Source of the DNA: Micromonospora chaiyaphumensis
GTDB lineage: Bacteria > Actinomycetota > Actinomycetes > Mycobacteriales > Micromonosporaceae
Length of the DNA stretch: 64,000 nt
Assembly (NCBI RefSeq): GCF_900091435.1
Contig: NZ_FMCS01000006.1
Coordinates: 274,057-338,056, forward strand
Reading direction: 5' to 3'
Shown: in pieces, positions 35,968 through 44,829 of the stretch
How positions within the stretch are numbered: position 1 is the stretch's first letter
Layout of the letters: every line of letters starts with the position of its first letter
Translations under genes and position numbers: made by a program
The notes under the pieces: model-generated
What the model saw: the letters and a program-made list of their open reading frames with translations, nothing else
The model's database searches: none
Told to the model about the DNA's origin: nothing

Positions 35968-36924
35968 GTGCAGGACACCCCTCCCTCAGTCCCGGACTTC
36001 ACCCAGTGGCCCTCCTTTCCCTTCGAGGGCGATCTCCACGTCAAGCCACTCGACGAGCCGGTGCCGGTCGAGCCTCCCCGCCGCGGCGAGGGGAATCGGG
36101 AGTGCACCGCGTGCAACGCGCCGGACGAGGCGTACATCTGGGTGGGTGAGCGATGGCGGGTCCGGGCGATGGACCGGCCCACCGGCCTGCCGATGGTGCT
36201 GATCCTGGAGTCCCGGTCGCACCTCGATCTCGGCGACCTGCCGAACCTGCTCGCCGCCGAACTGGGCGTCATGACCGTGCGTCTGGAGCGGGCCATCCGG
36301 TCGCTGGACGGCGTGGCTCGCGTGCACGTCAACCGCTGGGGCGACGGCTCCGCGCACCTCCACATGTGGTTCCTGGCGCGGCCCTACGGGCAGCTGCAGT
36401 TGCGGGGCACGTTCCTGTCCCTGTGGGACTCGATCCTGCCGCCGATTTCGGAAGCGCAGTGGCGGGAGAACCTGGCGATGGTCGCGGCCTGGCTCGCCGA
36501 GTTCGGCGGCCGCCCACTGGCCGAGCCGCCCCGCATCCAGTGGCAGGCGCCGTCCAGCCTCAGCGCCCCGTCAACCACCGGGGTGGCCGAGGTACCCGAG
36601 GAGGAGACCGCCTCGGTGATCGAGGCCGCTGACGAGATCCCGGAGAACGAGGCGGCGGAGGGGAAGCTACCGGCCGAGGAGCCGGACCAGCCCGCCACGC
36701 CGAAGCCGACCGACGCCGGCGCACCGACCGGCACAGCGAACCAGACGGACGGGCCAGCCCAGGCCGCCACACCGAATCAGGCCGGCACGCCGAACCAGGC
36801 CGGCGAACCGGAGCAGGCCGGGACGCCGGAACAGGTTGCGGTACCAAGGCAGGCCGACGCCCCACAGCGGGCGCGCACATCGGAACAGGGCGAGACGCCG
36901 AAGCAGGCGACCGGGTCAGCCTGA
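35968..36924 (+). CDS. HIT-like domain protein with repetitive C-terminal tail
   Basis: 318 residues. A zinc-type ECTACN pair and the segment LPMVLILESRSHLDLGDLPN lead to GSAHLHMWFLARP, which has the His-x-His of the HIT (histidine triad) superfamily; the third His position is Trp-Phe here, so activity is uncertain. From about residue 200 the protein turns into an acidic, then a Gln/Ala/Thr/Pro-rich tail with repeats close to NQAGTP and EQAGTP. GTG start. Located next to the parS region; possibly a conserved neighbour of parAB in actinomycetes. Ends 2 bases before the convergent ligase. Confidence 0.7.
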   Translation: MQDTPPSVPDFTQWPSFPFEGDLHVKPLDEPVPVEPPRRGEGNRECTACNAPDEAYIWVGERWRVRAMDRPTGLPMVLILESRSHLDLGDLPNLLAAELGVMTVRLERAIRSLDGVARVHVNRWGDGSAHLHMWFLARPYGQLQLRGTFLSLWDSILPPISEAQWRENLAMVAAWLAEFGGRPLAEPPRIQWQAPSSLSAPSTTGVAEVPEEETASVIEAADEIPENEAAEGKLPAEEPDQPATPKPTDAGAPTGTANQTDGPAQAATPNQAGTPNQAGEPEQAGTPEQVAVPRQADAPQRARTSEQGETPKQATGSA

Positions 36925-36926
36925 CG

Positions 36927-37922
36927 TCACGGCCGGCGGGTGGCGGCGCGGCTCACCAGCGTGCCGAGCACCCGCCCGAAGTCCAGCCCGGCCGCCTGGA
37001 CAGCCAGCGGCAGCAGCGAGGTCTCGGTCATCCCCGGGGAGACGTTGACCTCCAGCACGTGCGGTTGCCCCTCCGCGTCGACGATCAGGTCGACGCGGGA
37101 GAGGTCGCGGAGGCCGAGGGCGGTGTGCGCGGCGAGCGCCACCTCGGCCACCCGCTCGGCCGCGTCCGGGTCGAGCCGGGCCGGCGCGTGCCAGGTCGTG
37201 CGGCCGGCGGTGTAGCGGGCCGCGTAGTCGTAGACGCCGTTGCGCGGCACGATCTCGACCGGGGGCAGGGCCTGCGGGCCCTCACCCAGGTCGAGCACGG
37301 AGACCGCCACATCCATCCCGGGCACGTAGCGCTCGACCAGGGCCGTCTGGTCGTACGCGAAACAGCCGACCATGGCGGCCGGCAGCGACCCGGCGTCGCG
37401 GACCACGGCGGCGCCCAGGCCGGAGCCGCCCTGCGCGGGCTTGACCATGAGCGGCAGGCCGAGCCGGTCGGCGATCCGGTCCAGGACGGCGACCGCGCCC
37501 AGCTCGGAGAACCGGTCGTGCGGCAGCGCCACCCAGTCGGGCGTCGGGATGCCCGCCTCGCGCAGCACCGCCTTGGCGGAGGGCTTGTCCCAGGCGAGCC
37601 GGGACGCGCGGGCGTCGCAGCCGACGTAGGGCACGTCGCAGAGGTCGAGCACTCCGCGCAGCGAGCCGTCCTCGCCGGTGGCGCCGTGCAGGGCGATCAC
37701 CACGGCGTCCGGCGGGTCGGCGGCGAGGGCGGGCAGCAGCGCCACGTCGGCGTCCCGCAGCTCGGCCTCCACGCCGACCGCGCGCAGCGCGTCGAGCACC
37801 CGCCGGCCGGACCGGAGCGAGACGTCCCGCTCGTAGGAGAGCCCGCCGGCGAGCACCAGCACGTGCAGTTCGTCGGTGGCGGGTCCGGTCACGGACGTGG
37901 GTGCGGCAGGGCTGACGGACAT
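36927..37922 (-). CDS. D-alanine--D-alanine ligase family protein
   Basis: 331-residue ATP-grasp ligase, probably joining two D-Ala for peptidoglycan precursors. N-terminal LVLAGGLSYERDVSLRSG, the HGATGEDGSLRGVLDL substrate loop, PLMVKPAQGGSGLGAAVV of the ATP-grasp fold, and the metal site VLEVNVSPGMTETSLLP near the C-terminus. A second, canonical ddl may exist elsewhere, as this family often has paralogues; the alternative is a related amino-acid ligase. Followed by the aminotransferase on the same strand upstream by 7 bases. Confidence 0.9.
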   Translation of the reverse strand: MSVSPAAPTSVTGPATDELHVLVLAGGLSYERDVSLRSGRRVLDALRAVGVEAELRDADVALLPALAADPPDAVVIALHGATGEDGSLRGVLDLCDVPYVGCDARASRLAWDKPSAKAVLREAGIPTPDWVALPHDRFSELGAVAVLDRIADRLGLPLMVKPAQGGSGLGAAVVRDAGSLPAAMVGCFAYDQTALVERYVPGMDVAVSVLDLGEGPQALPPVEIVPRNGVYDYAARYTAGRTTWHAPARLDPDAAERVAEVALAAHTALGLRDLSRVDLIVDAEGQPHVLEVNVSPGMTETSLLPLAVQAAGLDFGRVLGTLVSRAATRRP

Positions 37923-37929
37923 GCGGGAA

Positions 37930-39243
37930 TCATGCCAAGTCGGGACCGGGCGCGTCGGAGCCGCCCTGCCGGCGCCGCGGACCCGCCCCGCCGACCGCGC
38001 CGAAGACCTTGCGCATGGCGATCTCCTGCTCCATGACGCCGGCCAGCCGACGGACGCCCTCCCGGATCCGCTCCGGGGGCGGGAACGAGAAGTTGAGTCG
38101 CATGTTGCCGGCGCCGGTCCCGTCGGCGTAGAAGCCGGTGCCCGGCACGTAGGCGACCCGGGCGGCGACGGCCCGCGGCATCATCGCCTTGGAGTCGAGG
38201 CCGTCGGGCAGGGTCGCCCAGACGAAGAGGCCGCCGGCCGGGGTGGTCCAGGTGGTGCCCTCCGGCATCAGGTCCGCGAGCGCGTCGAGCAGGGCGTCCC
38301 GGCGCTCGCGGTAGACCTCCCGGTAGACCTTGAGCTGCTGCCGCCAGGGCATGGTGCCCAGGTACGTCGAGACGGCGGCCTGCGCGTAGCCGCTGGGGCA
38401 GAGGATCTGCGCCTCGCTGGCGATGACGAGCTTGTCCCGGACCGCGTGCGGGGCGAGGATCCAGCCCACCCGCAGGCCGGGCGCGAAGGTCTTGGAGAAG
38501 GTGCTCAGGTAGAACACCCCGTCGCGCCGCCGGGCCCGCAGCGGTGCGGGCGCCTCGCCCTCGAAACCGAGCTGACCGTACGGGTCGTCCTCCACCACCA
38601 GCAGCCCGGCGCGCTCGCAGATGTCGAGCACCCGCTCGCGCCGCTCCTCGCTCAGCGTCACGCCGGTCGGGTTCTGGTAGGTGGGGATGGTGTAGAGGAA
38701 CTTCACCCGCCGGCCGGCCCGGGCCAGGTCGGCGATGGCCGCCTCCAGCGCTTCCGGGAGCAACCCGTCGGAGTCCATCGGCACGTGCACCACCTGGGCC
38801 TGGGCGGCCTGGAACACCCCGAGTGCGCCGACGTACGTCGGGCCCTCGGCGAGCACCACGTCTCCCGGGTCCAGGAAGAGCCGGGCCACCAGGTCGAGCG
38901 CCTGCTGACCGCCGACGGTGACCACCACGTCCTCGGGCGAGGCGCCGCACGACGCGTCGATCCCGGACAGCGCCATCACCTCGCAGATCCGCTCGCGCAG
39001 CTCCGGGGTGCCCTGGCCGATGCCGTACTGGAGGGTGGTGGCGCCGTGCTCGGCGCCGAGCCGGCCGAGCATCTCGCCGACCGCGTCGAGCGGCAGCGCC
39101 GCGATGTAGGGCGCACCACCGGCGAGCGAGACCACCTCCGGCCGGCTGGCCACCGCGAAGAGGGCCCGGATCTCGGAGGCCGTCATCCCCCGGACCCGCC
39201 GGGCGTACCGGTCGGTGTAGTCGTCGAGCGTCGTGCCGGTCAT
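37930..39243 (-). CDS. PLP-dependent aminotransferase, class I/II
   Basis: 437 residues from ATG 39243 (GAGGTG seven bases upstream); a 48-codon longer frame is not supported. Fold type I: VVSLAGGAPYIAALP, TLQYGIGQGTPELRERIC, VVTVGGQQALDLVARLF, VEDDPYGQLGFEGE, and the Schiff-base Lys251 in STFSKTFAPGLRVGWI. The nearest families are 2-aminoadipate / MocR-type aminotransferases without the DNA-binding head. Seven bases before the ligase gene, so a two-gene operon; a role in supplying or handling amino acids for the cell wall is possible but not shown. Confidence 0.9.
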   Translation of the reverse strand: MTGTTLDDYTDRYARRVRGMTASEIRALFAVASRPEVVSLAGGAPYIAALPLDAVGEMLGRLGAEHGATTLQYGIGQGTPELRERICEVMALSGIDASCGASPEDVVVTVGGQQALDLVARLFLDPGDVVLAEGPTYVGALGVFQAAQAQVVHVPMDSDGLLPEALEAAIADLARAGRRVKFLYTIPTYQNPTGVTLSEERRERVLDICERAGLLVVEDDPYGQLGFEGEAPAPLRARRRDGVFYLSTFSKTFAPGLRVGWILAPHAVRDKLVIASEAQILCPSGYAQAAVSTYLGTMPWRQQLKVYREVYRERRDALLDALADLMPEGTTWTTPAGGLFVWATLPDGLDSKAMMPRAVAARVAYVPGTGFYADGTGAGNMRLNFSFPPPERIREGVRRLAGVMEQEIAMRKVFGAVGGAGPRRRQGGSDAPGPDLA

Positions 39244-39536
39244 GACATCACCTCGATCGGGTGTCGGCGGGGCTGCCGCCCGGTGTGGTACCCGCGATGC
39301 CGGCAACCATGGCGGCGCGCGGGAGGCCGGTTGGTCGATCGTAGTCGCCTCCGTCCAGCACCGGACCCACCGTGTGGGTACGTCCACATCCCGGACCGGC
39401 CCGCTCCCCGGCTCGGGTGGGCGTTCGCGCGTCCTCTCCCGTAGCGTCGGGCGGGAGCGTACGATCGCTCGTCGGGGGCAGAAAGGCGGCGGGAGACCGC
39501 GGTGGTCTCCGCTCCGGGCCTATGGGTGGGGTGCTC

Positions 39537-40202
39537 ATGTCGCGACGTCTGGTCAGTCTGACCCTGGACACGCTGGAGGACCTGCCCCGCTCCTGCCGTC
39601 AGTGCGTCTACTGGGAGCTGGACCCGGTCTCGGCCGAGCGCGCGTGCGCCGCCGGTGACCCTGGGCTGGAGAAGGAGGCCTGGGTCTCCCAGACGCTCCT
39701 GGAGTGGGGTTCCTGCGGCAAGCTCGCGTACGTCGACGGCATGCCCGCCGGTTTCGTCATGTACGCCCCGCCGGCGTACGTTCCGCGCTCGATGGCGTTT
39801 CCCACCTCGCCGGTCTCCGCGGACGCGGCGCTGCTCATGACCGCGCACGTGGTGCCGGCCTTCGCGGGCGGCGGATTGGGCCGGATGCTGGTCCAGGGGG
39901 TGGCCCGGGATCTCACGAAGCGCGGCATCAAGGCGATCGAGGCGTTCGGCGACGCGAAGTTCGGCGACGACGGCGACGACCCGACGCGGGCCTGCCTCGC
40001 GCCGGCCGACTTCTTCCTCTCGGTGGGCTTCAAGACGGTACGCCCGCACCCGCGCTACCCGCGCCTCCGCCTGGAACTGCGCACGGCGCTGAGCTGGAAG
40101 TCCGACGTCGAGTACGCGCTGGAGAAGCTGCTCGGCTCGATGAGCCCGGAGACGCTGCTGCGCCCGGTCCGCCCGGCTCCCGCCACCCGCTCGATGAGCT
40201 GA
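39537..40202 (+). CDS. GNAT family N-acetyltransferase
   Basis: 221 residues. Starts with a Cys pair in LEDLPRSCRQCVYWELD, then a GNAT core: LAYVDGMPAGFVMYAP and AFAGGGLGRMLVQGVARDL as CoA loop, ending KTVRPHPRYPRLRLEL. The Cys-x-x-Cys head is a feature of an actinobacterial subgroup seen near parAB. Start ATG 39537; upstream in-frame ATG 39522 and GTG 39531 are alternatives. Divergent from the aminotransferase with a 293-base gap. Substrate unknown. Confidence 0.82.
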   Translation: MSRRLVSLTLDTLEDLPRSCRQCVYWELDPVSAERACAAGDPGLEKEAWVSQTLLEWGSCGKLAYVDGMPAGFVMYAPPAYVPRSMAFPTSPVSADAALLMTAHVVPAFAGGGLGRMLVQGVARDLTKRGIKAIEAFGDAKFGDDGDDPTRACLAPADFFLSVGFKTVRPHPRYPRLRLELRTALSWKSDVEYALEKLLGSMSPETLLRPVRPAPATRSMS

Positions 40203-40247
40203 GGGCCCCCGACGAGCTGAGGCCGGTCGACGAGCGAGGCCGCGTGC

Positions 40248-41408
40248 TCAGTCGACCACCGTGCCGGCGGCCACCACCGCCCGCAGCTCGCTCACGTCGA
40301 TCGAGCCGGTGGGCACGTCCCGCTCGATCGGGTAGTACATCCGCTGCACGGCCGCCACGATCGCCTCGACCAGCCGGTCCCGGAACCGCGGATCCACCAG
40401 CCGGGCGCGGTCGGCCGGCGAGGTCAGGTAGCCCACCTCGACCCGGACCGCCGGCATCCGGGTCAGCCGCAGCAGGTCCCAGGCCTTGGCATGGGTACGG
40501 CAGTCCCGCAGCCCCGTGCGGGCCACGATCTCCCGCTGCACCAGCCCGGCCAGCCGCTCTCCGGTGGCAGAGGTGACGCCGTTGTCGGTGCCGTAGTGGT
40601 AGGTGGCCACCCCGTCGGCCGCCGGGTTGGCGTGCCCGTCGGTGTGCAGCGAGATGAAGACGTCCGCGCCGAGGGAGTTGGCCAGCTGGGCGCGGTCCGC
40701 GTCCGGCAGGCAGGTCCGCGGGGACGGGCCCCGGGTGAGCTGCACGCGTACGCCGGCAGCGGCGAGCCGACCCTCCAGCCGGCTGGCCAGGTCGTGCGCG
40801 AGGTCCGCCTCGGTCCAGCGCAGCGGGCCGTCGGGCACGACCACGCCCGGGTCGGTGCCGCCGTGTCCCGGGTCGATGACCACGGTCCGCCCGACCAGGG
40901 TCGGCCCGGCCTGCCGGATGGCGTCGGCCTCCCGGAGCCACTGCGGGCGCCCGCCGACCACCTTGCGGCCGAGGCGGCGCAGTGCGTTGACGGTGTGCGG
41001 ACCGCACGTACCGTCCGGTTTCAAACCCATCTCCCGCTGGAACTGGGCCACCGCGCGGGAGGTGCGGATGCCGTAGATGGCGTCGGCGCGGCCCACGTCG
41101 TATCCCATCTCCAGGAGCCGTTCCTGGAGCGACCGGACGTCCTCGCCGATCAGCGGCTCGGGGACCGCGTGGTAGAGGGCGCGGGCGCCGAACCGCCAGC
41201 GGGCCGCGTCCAGCGCCCGCCAGGTCTCCGCGCCCACCCGCCCGTCGACGCTGAGGCCGCGGGACTGCTGGAACGCCCGCACCGCGCGTTCGGTCTCGGC
41301 GTCGAACTCCTCGCCTCCGCGGCCGGCCGGGAGCAGTTCCAGGCCGGTGAGCACGGTGTGGATCTCGGCCACCGCGGGGCCCCGGTCACCGGGTCGGATG
41401 GGACGCAC
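40248..41408 (-). CDS. N-acetylmuramoyl-L-alanine amidase with two peptidoglycan-binding domains (CwlM type)
   Basis: 386 residues from GTG 41408 (GAGGGGG upstream). Two PG_binding_1 domains at about 5-70 (RPGDRGPAVAEIHTVL) and 85-150 (VRSLQERLLEMGYDVG), then an Amidase_3 domain: VVIDPGHGGTDPGV with the zinc His, SLHTDGHANP, and VRVEVGYLTSPADRARL with the catalytic Glu. No signal peptide, as in mycobacterial CwlM, a cytosolic regulator of MurA. Gene order next to trxA-trxB-sigM supports the CwlM identity; whether it cuts peptidoglycan is open. Confidence 0.9.
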   Translation of the reverse strand: MRPIRPGDRGPAVAEIHTVLTGLELLPAGRGGEEFDAETERAVRAFQQSRGLSVDGRVGAETWRALDAARWRFGARALYHAVPEPLIGEDVRSLQERLLEMGYDVGRADAIYGIRTSRAVAQFQREMGLKPDGTCGPHTVNALRRLGRKVVGGRPQWLREADAIRQAGPTLVGRTVVIDPGHGGTDPGVVVPDGPLRWTEADLAHDLASRLEGRLAAAGVRVQLTRGPSPRTCLPDADRAQLANSLGADVFISLHTDGHANPAADGVATYHYGTDNGVTSATGERLAGLVQREIVARTGLRDCRTHAKAWDLLRLTRMPAVRVEVGYLTSPADRARLVDPRFRDRLVEAIVAAVQRMYYPIERDVPTGSIDVSELRAVVAAGTVVD

Positions 41409-41538
41409 GACGACCCCCTCTGCACGGACGCTGGCTGGCCGGAGACTCCGACGGAGGTGCTTCCCCGCTGGGGACGCCTTACGGAGCGTACCGTGGCCGA
41501 TCACCGACGATCACGAATTCGCCGCAGGTCGGAAACGC

Positions 41539-41577
41539 GGAACCCCCGTCACCCGGGATCGGGCGGACGGGGGTTCC
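41539..41577 (-). terminator. Terminator after trxA
   Basis: Perfect 12-base stem GGAACCCCCGTC (41539-41550) and complement (41566-41577), 15-base loop, about 20 bases after the trxA stop on the minus strand; no U-tract. Confidence 0.65.
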
Positions 41578-41596
41578 GGCGGTGTCGGGCGTCGGC

Positions 41597-41920
41597 TCAG
41601 AGCGCCGACTCGATGAGCTTGACCAGCTCACCCTTCGGCTTGGCGCCGGCGATGGACTGCACCGGCTCGCCGTTCTTGAAGATGGTCAGGGTCGGCACGG
41701 ACATCACCCGGTAGGTGCGCGCCGTCTCGGGGTTCTCGTCGATGTTGAGCTTGACGATGGTGACCTGGTCACCCATCTCGCCCGCGATCTCCTCCAGCAG
41801 CGGCGAGACCTTGCGGCACGGACCGCACCACTCCGCCCAGAAGTCGACCAGAACCGGCTTGTCGGACTTCAGCACGTCGCTCGCGAAGCTCGCGTCCGTG
41901 ACCGCCTTGGTTGCTCCCAC
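41597..41920 (-). CDS. trxA: Thioredoxin
   Basis: 107-residue thiol reductant. Active site W31-C32-G-P-C35; cis-Pro in VPTLTIF; family-normal length. GTG 41920 with GGAGGAGGGG seven bases upstream; a longer frame through ATA is not a start. Last gene of trxBA, 37 bases behind trxB. Confidence 0.97.
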   Translation of the reverse strand: MGATKAVTDASFASDVLKSDKPVLVDFWAEWCGPCRKVSPLLEEIAGEMGDQVTIVKLNIDENPETARTYRVMSVPTLTIFKNGEPVQSIAGAKPKGELVKLIESAL

Positions 41921-41957
41921 TATGAACCCCTCCTCCGGGACCTTTTGTGAAAATCTT

Positions 41958-42911
41958 TCAGCCTTGCAGGGTGGCGATGAAGCGCTCGGCGTCCAGCGCG
42001 GCCGCACAGCCCGTGCCGGCCGCCGTGATGGCCTGCCGGTAGGTGTGGTCGACCACGTCACCGGCGGCGAAGACACCCGGAATGCTGGTGCGGGTGCTCG
42101 GCGCCTGCACCTTCACGTACCCCTCGTCGTCCAGCTCCACCTGGTCGCGGAACAGCTCGCTGCGCGGGTCGTGACCGATCGCCACGAAGACGCCGGTGAC
42201 GTCGAGCACCTTGCTCTCGCCGCTGTGCACGTTGCGCAGACGTACGCCGCTGACCTTGCCGTCCTCGCCGAGGATCTCCTCGATGACGCTGTTCCACTCG
42301 ACCTTGATCTTCTCGTTGCCGAGGGCGCGGGCGGCCATGATCTTGCTGGCGCGGAACGAGTCGCGGCGGTGGATGATCGTCACGGACTCGGCGAACCGCG
42401 TGAGGAAGCTGGCCTCCTCCATCGCCGAGTCGCCGCCGCCGACCACCACGATGTGCTGGTTGCGGAAGAAGAAGCCGTCACAGGTGGCACAGGACGACAC
42501 GCCGTGGCCCAGGTATTCCTGCTCGCCCGGCACGCCCAGCGGGCGCCAGGCCGAGCCGGTGGAGAGGATGACCGCCTTGGCCCGGTAGGCCGTCTCGCCC
42601 ACCCAGACGGTGCTCACCGTGTTGGAGCCGACCTCGCCGGTGTCCTTCAGCTCGACACGGGTCACGTCGTCGGTGAGGAACTCGGCGCCGAACCGCTCGG
42701 CCTGCTTGCGCATGTTGTCCATCAGCTCGGGGCCGAGGATGCCGTCCGCGAACCCGGGGAAGTTCTCCACCTCGGTCGTGGTCATCAGCGCACCGCCGGA
42801 CTGCACGCCCTCGATGACCAGCGGCTTGAGGTTGGCGCGCGCGGCGTAGACCGCCGCCGTGTAACCGGCCGGCCCGGAGCCGATGATGATCAGGTTGCGG
42901 ACCTCGTCCAC
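41958..42911 (-). CDS. trxB: Thioredoxin reductase
   Basis: 317-residue FAD/NADPH enzyme that recycles thioredoxin. FAD site LIIIGSGPAGYTAA, redox pair C141-A-T-C144, NADPH site VVGGGDSAMEEA, and C-terminal FAD site GVFAAGDVVDHTYRQA. GTG 42911 with GGGAG upstream; the 27 residues ahead of it in the longer frame are not family-like. Probably driven by a SigR-type promoter 93 bases upstream. Confidence 0.98.
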   Translation of the reverse strand: MDEVRNLIIIGSGPAGYTAAVYAARANLKPLVIEGVQSGGALMTTTEVENFPGFADGILGPELMDNMRKQAERFGAEFLTDDVTRVELKDTGEVGSNTVSTVWVGETAYRAKAVILSTGSAWRPLGVPGEQEYLGHGVSSCATCDGFFFRNQHIVVVGGGDSAMEEASFLTRFAESVTIIHRRDSFRASKIMAARALGNEKIKVEWNSVIEEILGEDGKVSGVRLRNVHSGESKVLDVTGVFVAIGHDPRSELFRDQVELDDEGYVKVQAPSTRTSIPGVFAAGDVVDHTYRQAITAAGTGCAAALDAERFIATLQG

Positions 42912-43003
42912 TGCCGTCTCCCGATGTGTGTGTTCGTCACCGGCGCGCACCGATGTCGATCCCGAGTGCCGACAGCTCAGCGACAGCGGCACCTGACTTG
43001 CAG

Positions 43004-43030
43004 AACGTCATCGTACGAAGCGGGGATTCC
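43004..43030 (-). promoter_or_regulatory. SigR/SigH-type promoter candidate for trxBA
   Basis: On the minus strand GGAAT (43026-43030), an 18-base spacer, then CGTT (43004-43007). This matches the GGAAT-n18-GTT class that thiol-stress ECF sigma factors (Streptomyces SigR, mycobacterial SigH) use at trxBA. Lies between the putative anti-sigma gene and trxB. Confidence 0.65.
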
Positions 43031-43089
43031 CGAGCCGGTCATCCGGTGGGTCACGTCACGTGGCAGAACCCGCCCGGGTGACCGCGACC

Positions 43090-44058
43090 TCACCCTACCC
43101 GCGTGGTGAAGCGGGTGTCCGCGCCGGACCCGGGGACCCCGCACTCGGGTCCGCTCACCCAGGCCCACCTGGCGCCACCCGCGTCGGTGAAGGTGACGAC
43201 CAGCGCCGGGCGGCCCTGGAACCGGGCGTAGTCGATCAGATCGACGGTGAGGGGGCCGGCGCGGTGTTCGGCGCCGATCTCGGACAGGCAGGAGGCCAGC
43301 GCCTCGGGACGGGCGAGCCGTTCCAGCCCGACGGCCTCCGAGAGCCGGTGCACGTCCTGACCCTCCGCCGAGCTCGCCTTGTCGCTCGCCGTCGCCGAGG
43401 GCCCGGCGATCTCGGTTCGCAGCCCGGAGAAGGCGTCCGGGGTGTAGTCGGTGCCGCTGTGCCGGGCCGGCCCGGTGGTCTGGAACGGCGCGGCGGCCAT
43501 CGGGGCGGCCCCGCCGTCGGCCCGGCTGCCCGCGTTGTCGACCGCCCCGGTGGTCTGGCCGGCACCCGTGTCGACCAGGTGGCTGACCCCGAACCCGACA
43601 GCGGTCACCGACGCGGCGGCCAGCGCCACCGGACCGGCGAGCCGGGCCCAGCGCCGCGAGCGGCGACCCGGTCCGGTGTTCCGGTCCTTCCGACCCGCCG
43701 CGCTCGCCGGGTGGGCACCCCGGTTGGGTTGTGCCGGCACGGCGGCCGGGGTCGAGCCCGGCTCGGCCGGGTCGAAGGCCAGGTCGCCGGCCGGGGCCGG
43801 GCCGGCGCCGGCGAGCGCCGCGGTGATCCGGTCCGCCACGGCGGGCGGTAGCTCCGGCGCGGGCGCGGCGGCCCACTGGGCCAGGTCGGCCTCGACCAGG
43901 TCGACCGCCCGGGCCAGAGCGGCGTGCGCCTCGGCCCAGGCCGGGTCCTGCTCGACCAGCCGGGCGACGGTGGCCTGCTCCGGGGTGCCGTCCAGCGCCC
44001 CGCCGAGGTAGTCGGCGAGCAGGTCGTGGTCGACCTCGCTGAACTTCCGGGACGTCAC
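43090..44058 (-). CDS. Putative SigM anti-sigma factor
   Basis: 322 residues. An N-terminal helical region (1-80) with FSEVDHDLLADYLGGALDG, as in zinc-less anti-sigma domains, a Pro/Ala-rich linker, one membrane helix at about 138-158 (LAGPVALAAASVTAVGFG) and an extracytoplasmic domain with two Cys (LASCLSEIG, GPECGVPG). The GTG start overlaps the sigma stop in GTGA, with AGGAGGAG upstream. Position and topology fit the anti-sigma of SigM; no direct sequence signature proves it. Confidence 0.75.
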   Translation of the reverse strand: MTSRKFSEVDHDLLADYLGGALDGTPEQATVARLVEQDPAWAEAHAALARAVDLVEADLAQWAAAPAPELPPAVADRITAALAGAGPAPAGDLAFDPAEPGSTPAAVPAQPNRGAHPASAAGRKDRNTGPGRRSRRWARLAGPVALAAASVTAVGFGVSHLVDTGAGQTTGAVDNAGSRADGGAAPMAAAPFQTTGPARHSGTDYTPDAFSGLRTEIAGPSATASDKASSAEGQDVHRLSEAVGLERLARPEALASCLSEIGAEHRAGPLTVDLIDYARFQGRPALVVTFTDAGGARWAWVSGPECGVPGSGADTRFTTRVG

Positions 44059-44792
44059 GTCTCCTCCTGGCTGGCGTCGCGCCGGGACCATCCCGACGTG
44101 GATCCGACGCCCTCGGGTGGCCGCGGGTTCCCGCCGGTGACCCGGGGCACGTCCGCGACCTCGTCGGAGCCGGTCCGCAGGTGCCCGAGGAGCACGGCCA
44201 GCCGGGCCCGGCCCCGGGCGCACCGGCTCTTCACCGTCCCCTCGGCGACCCCGAGGATCCGGGCCACCTCGGCCACCGGGTAGCCCTGCACGTCCACCAG
44301 CACCAGCGCGGCCCGCTGCTCGACCGGGAGCGCGGCGAGGGCCTGCCGGACCACCAGGGCGGTGTCGTGGTCCCGGGCCGGCGCGGCCGGCTCCACCCCG
44401 CCGGTGTGCGGGCCGGGCTCCCCGTCGGTGTGTACGCCGTCCGGCAGTGGGACGGTCGCGTGCGCCTGCCGCCGCCGGATCCGGTCCAGGCAGGCGTTGA
44501 CCACGATCCGGTGCAGCCAGGTGGTGACCGCCGAGTCGCCCCGGAACCGGGCCGCGGCCCGGTGCGCCGACAGCAGCGCGTCCTGGAGGGCGTCGGCCGC
44601 CTCCTCGCGGTCCCCGAGCGTCCGCAGGGCCACCGCCCAGAGCCGGTCGCGGTGGCGGTGGAACAGCTCGGTGAAGGCGTCCCGGTCTCCGGCGGCGTGC
44701 GCCCGCAGCAGGTCGAGGTCGGACACGCCGGCCGCCGGGCCGTCCCCGGTCGCCGGCTCGGGCGTACGCCCACCGCGACCCGCCATCACCAC
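44055..44792 (-). CDS. sigM: ECF RNA polymerase sigma factor SigM
   Basis: 245 residues. Sigma-2 region DLLRAHAAGDRDAFTELF with the -10 contact segment, LGDREEAADALQDALLSAHR, TWLHRIVVNACLDRIRRR; sigma-4 with ALPVEQRAALVLVDVQGY and VAEGTVKSRCARGRARL. No C-terminal SnoaL-like extension. The mycobacterial order murJ-sigM-anti-sigma-trxB-trxA-cwlM is kept, which supports the name. First codons GTG 44792 or ATG 44786. Couples to its anti-sigma through a 4-base overlap. Confidence 0.9.
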   Translation of the reverse strand: MVMAGRGGRTPEPATGDGPAAGVSDLDLLRAHAAGDRDAFTELFHRHRDRLWAVALRTLGDREEAADALQDALLSAHRAAARFRGDSAVTTWLHRIVVNACLDRIRRRQAHATVPLPDGVHTDGEPGPHTGGVEPAAPARDHDTALVVRQALAALPVEQRAALVLVDVQGYPVAEVARILGVAEGTVKSRCARGRARLAVLLGHLRTGSDEVADVPRVTGGNPRPPEGVGSTSGWSRRDASQEET

Positions 44793-44829
44793 GTCCGGCG
44801 GAGGCGGTGCACCGGGTGCGGCGAACGGC

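Noticed and set aside
36700..36920. Short repeats that could suggest a CRISPR-like array
   Set aside because: Imperfect in-frame repeats coding for Gln-Ala-Gly-Thr-Pro; no constant repeat-spacer length and no cas gene.
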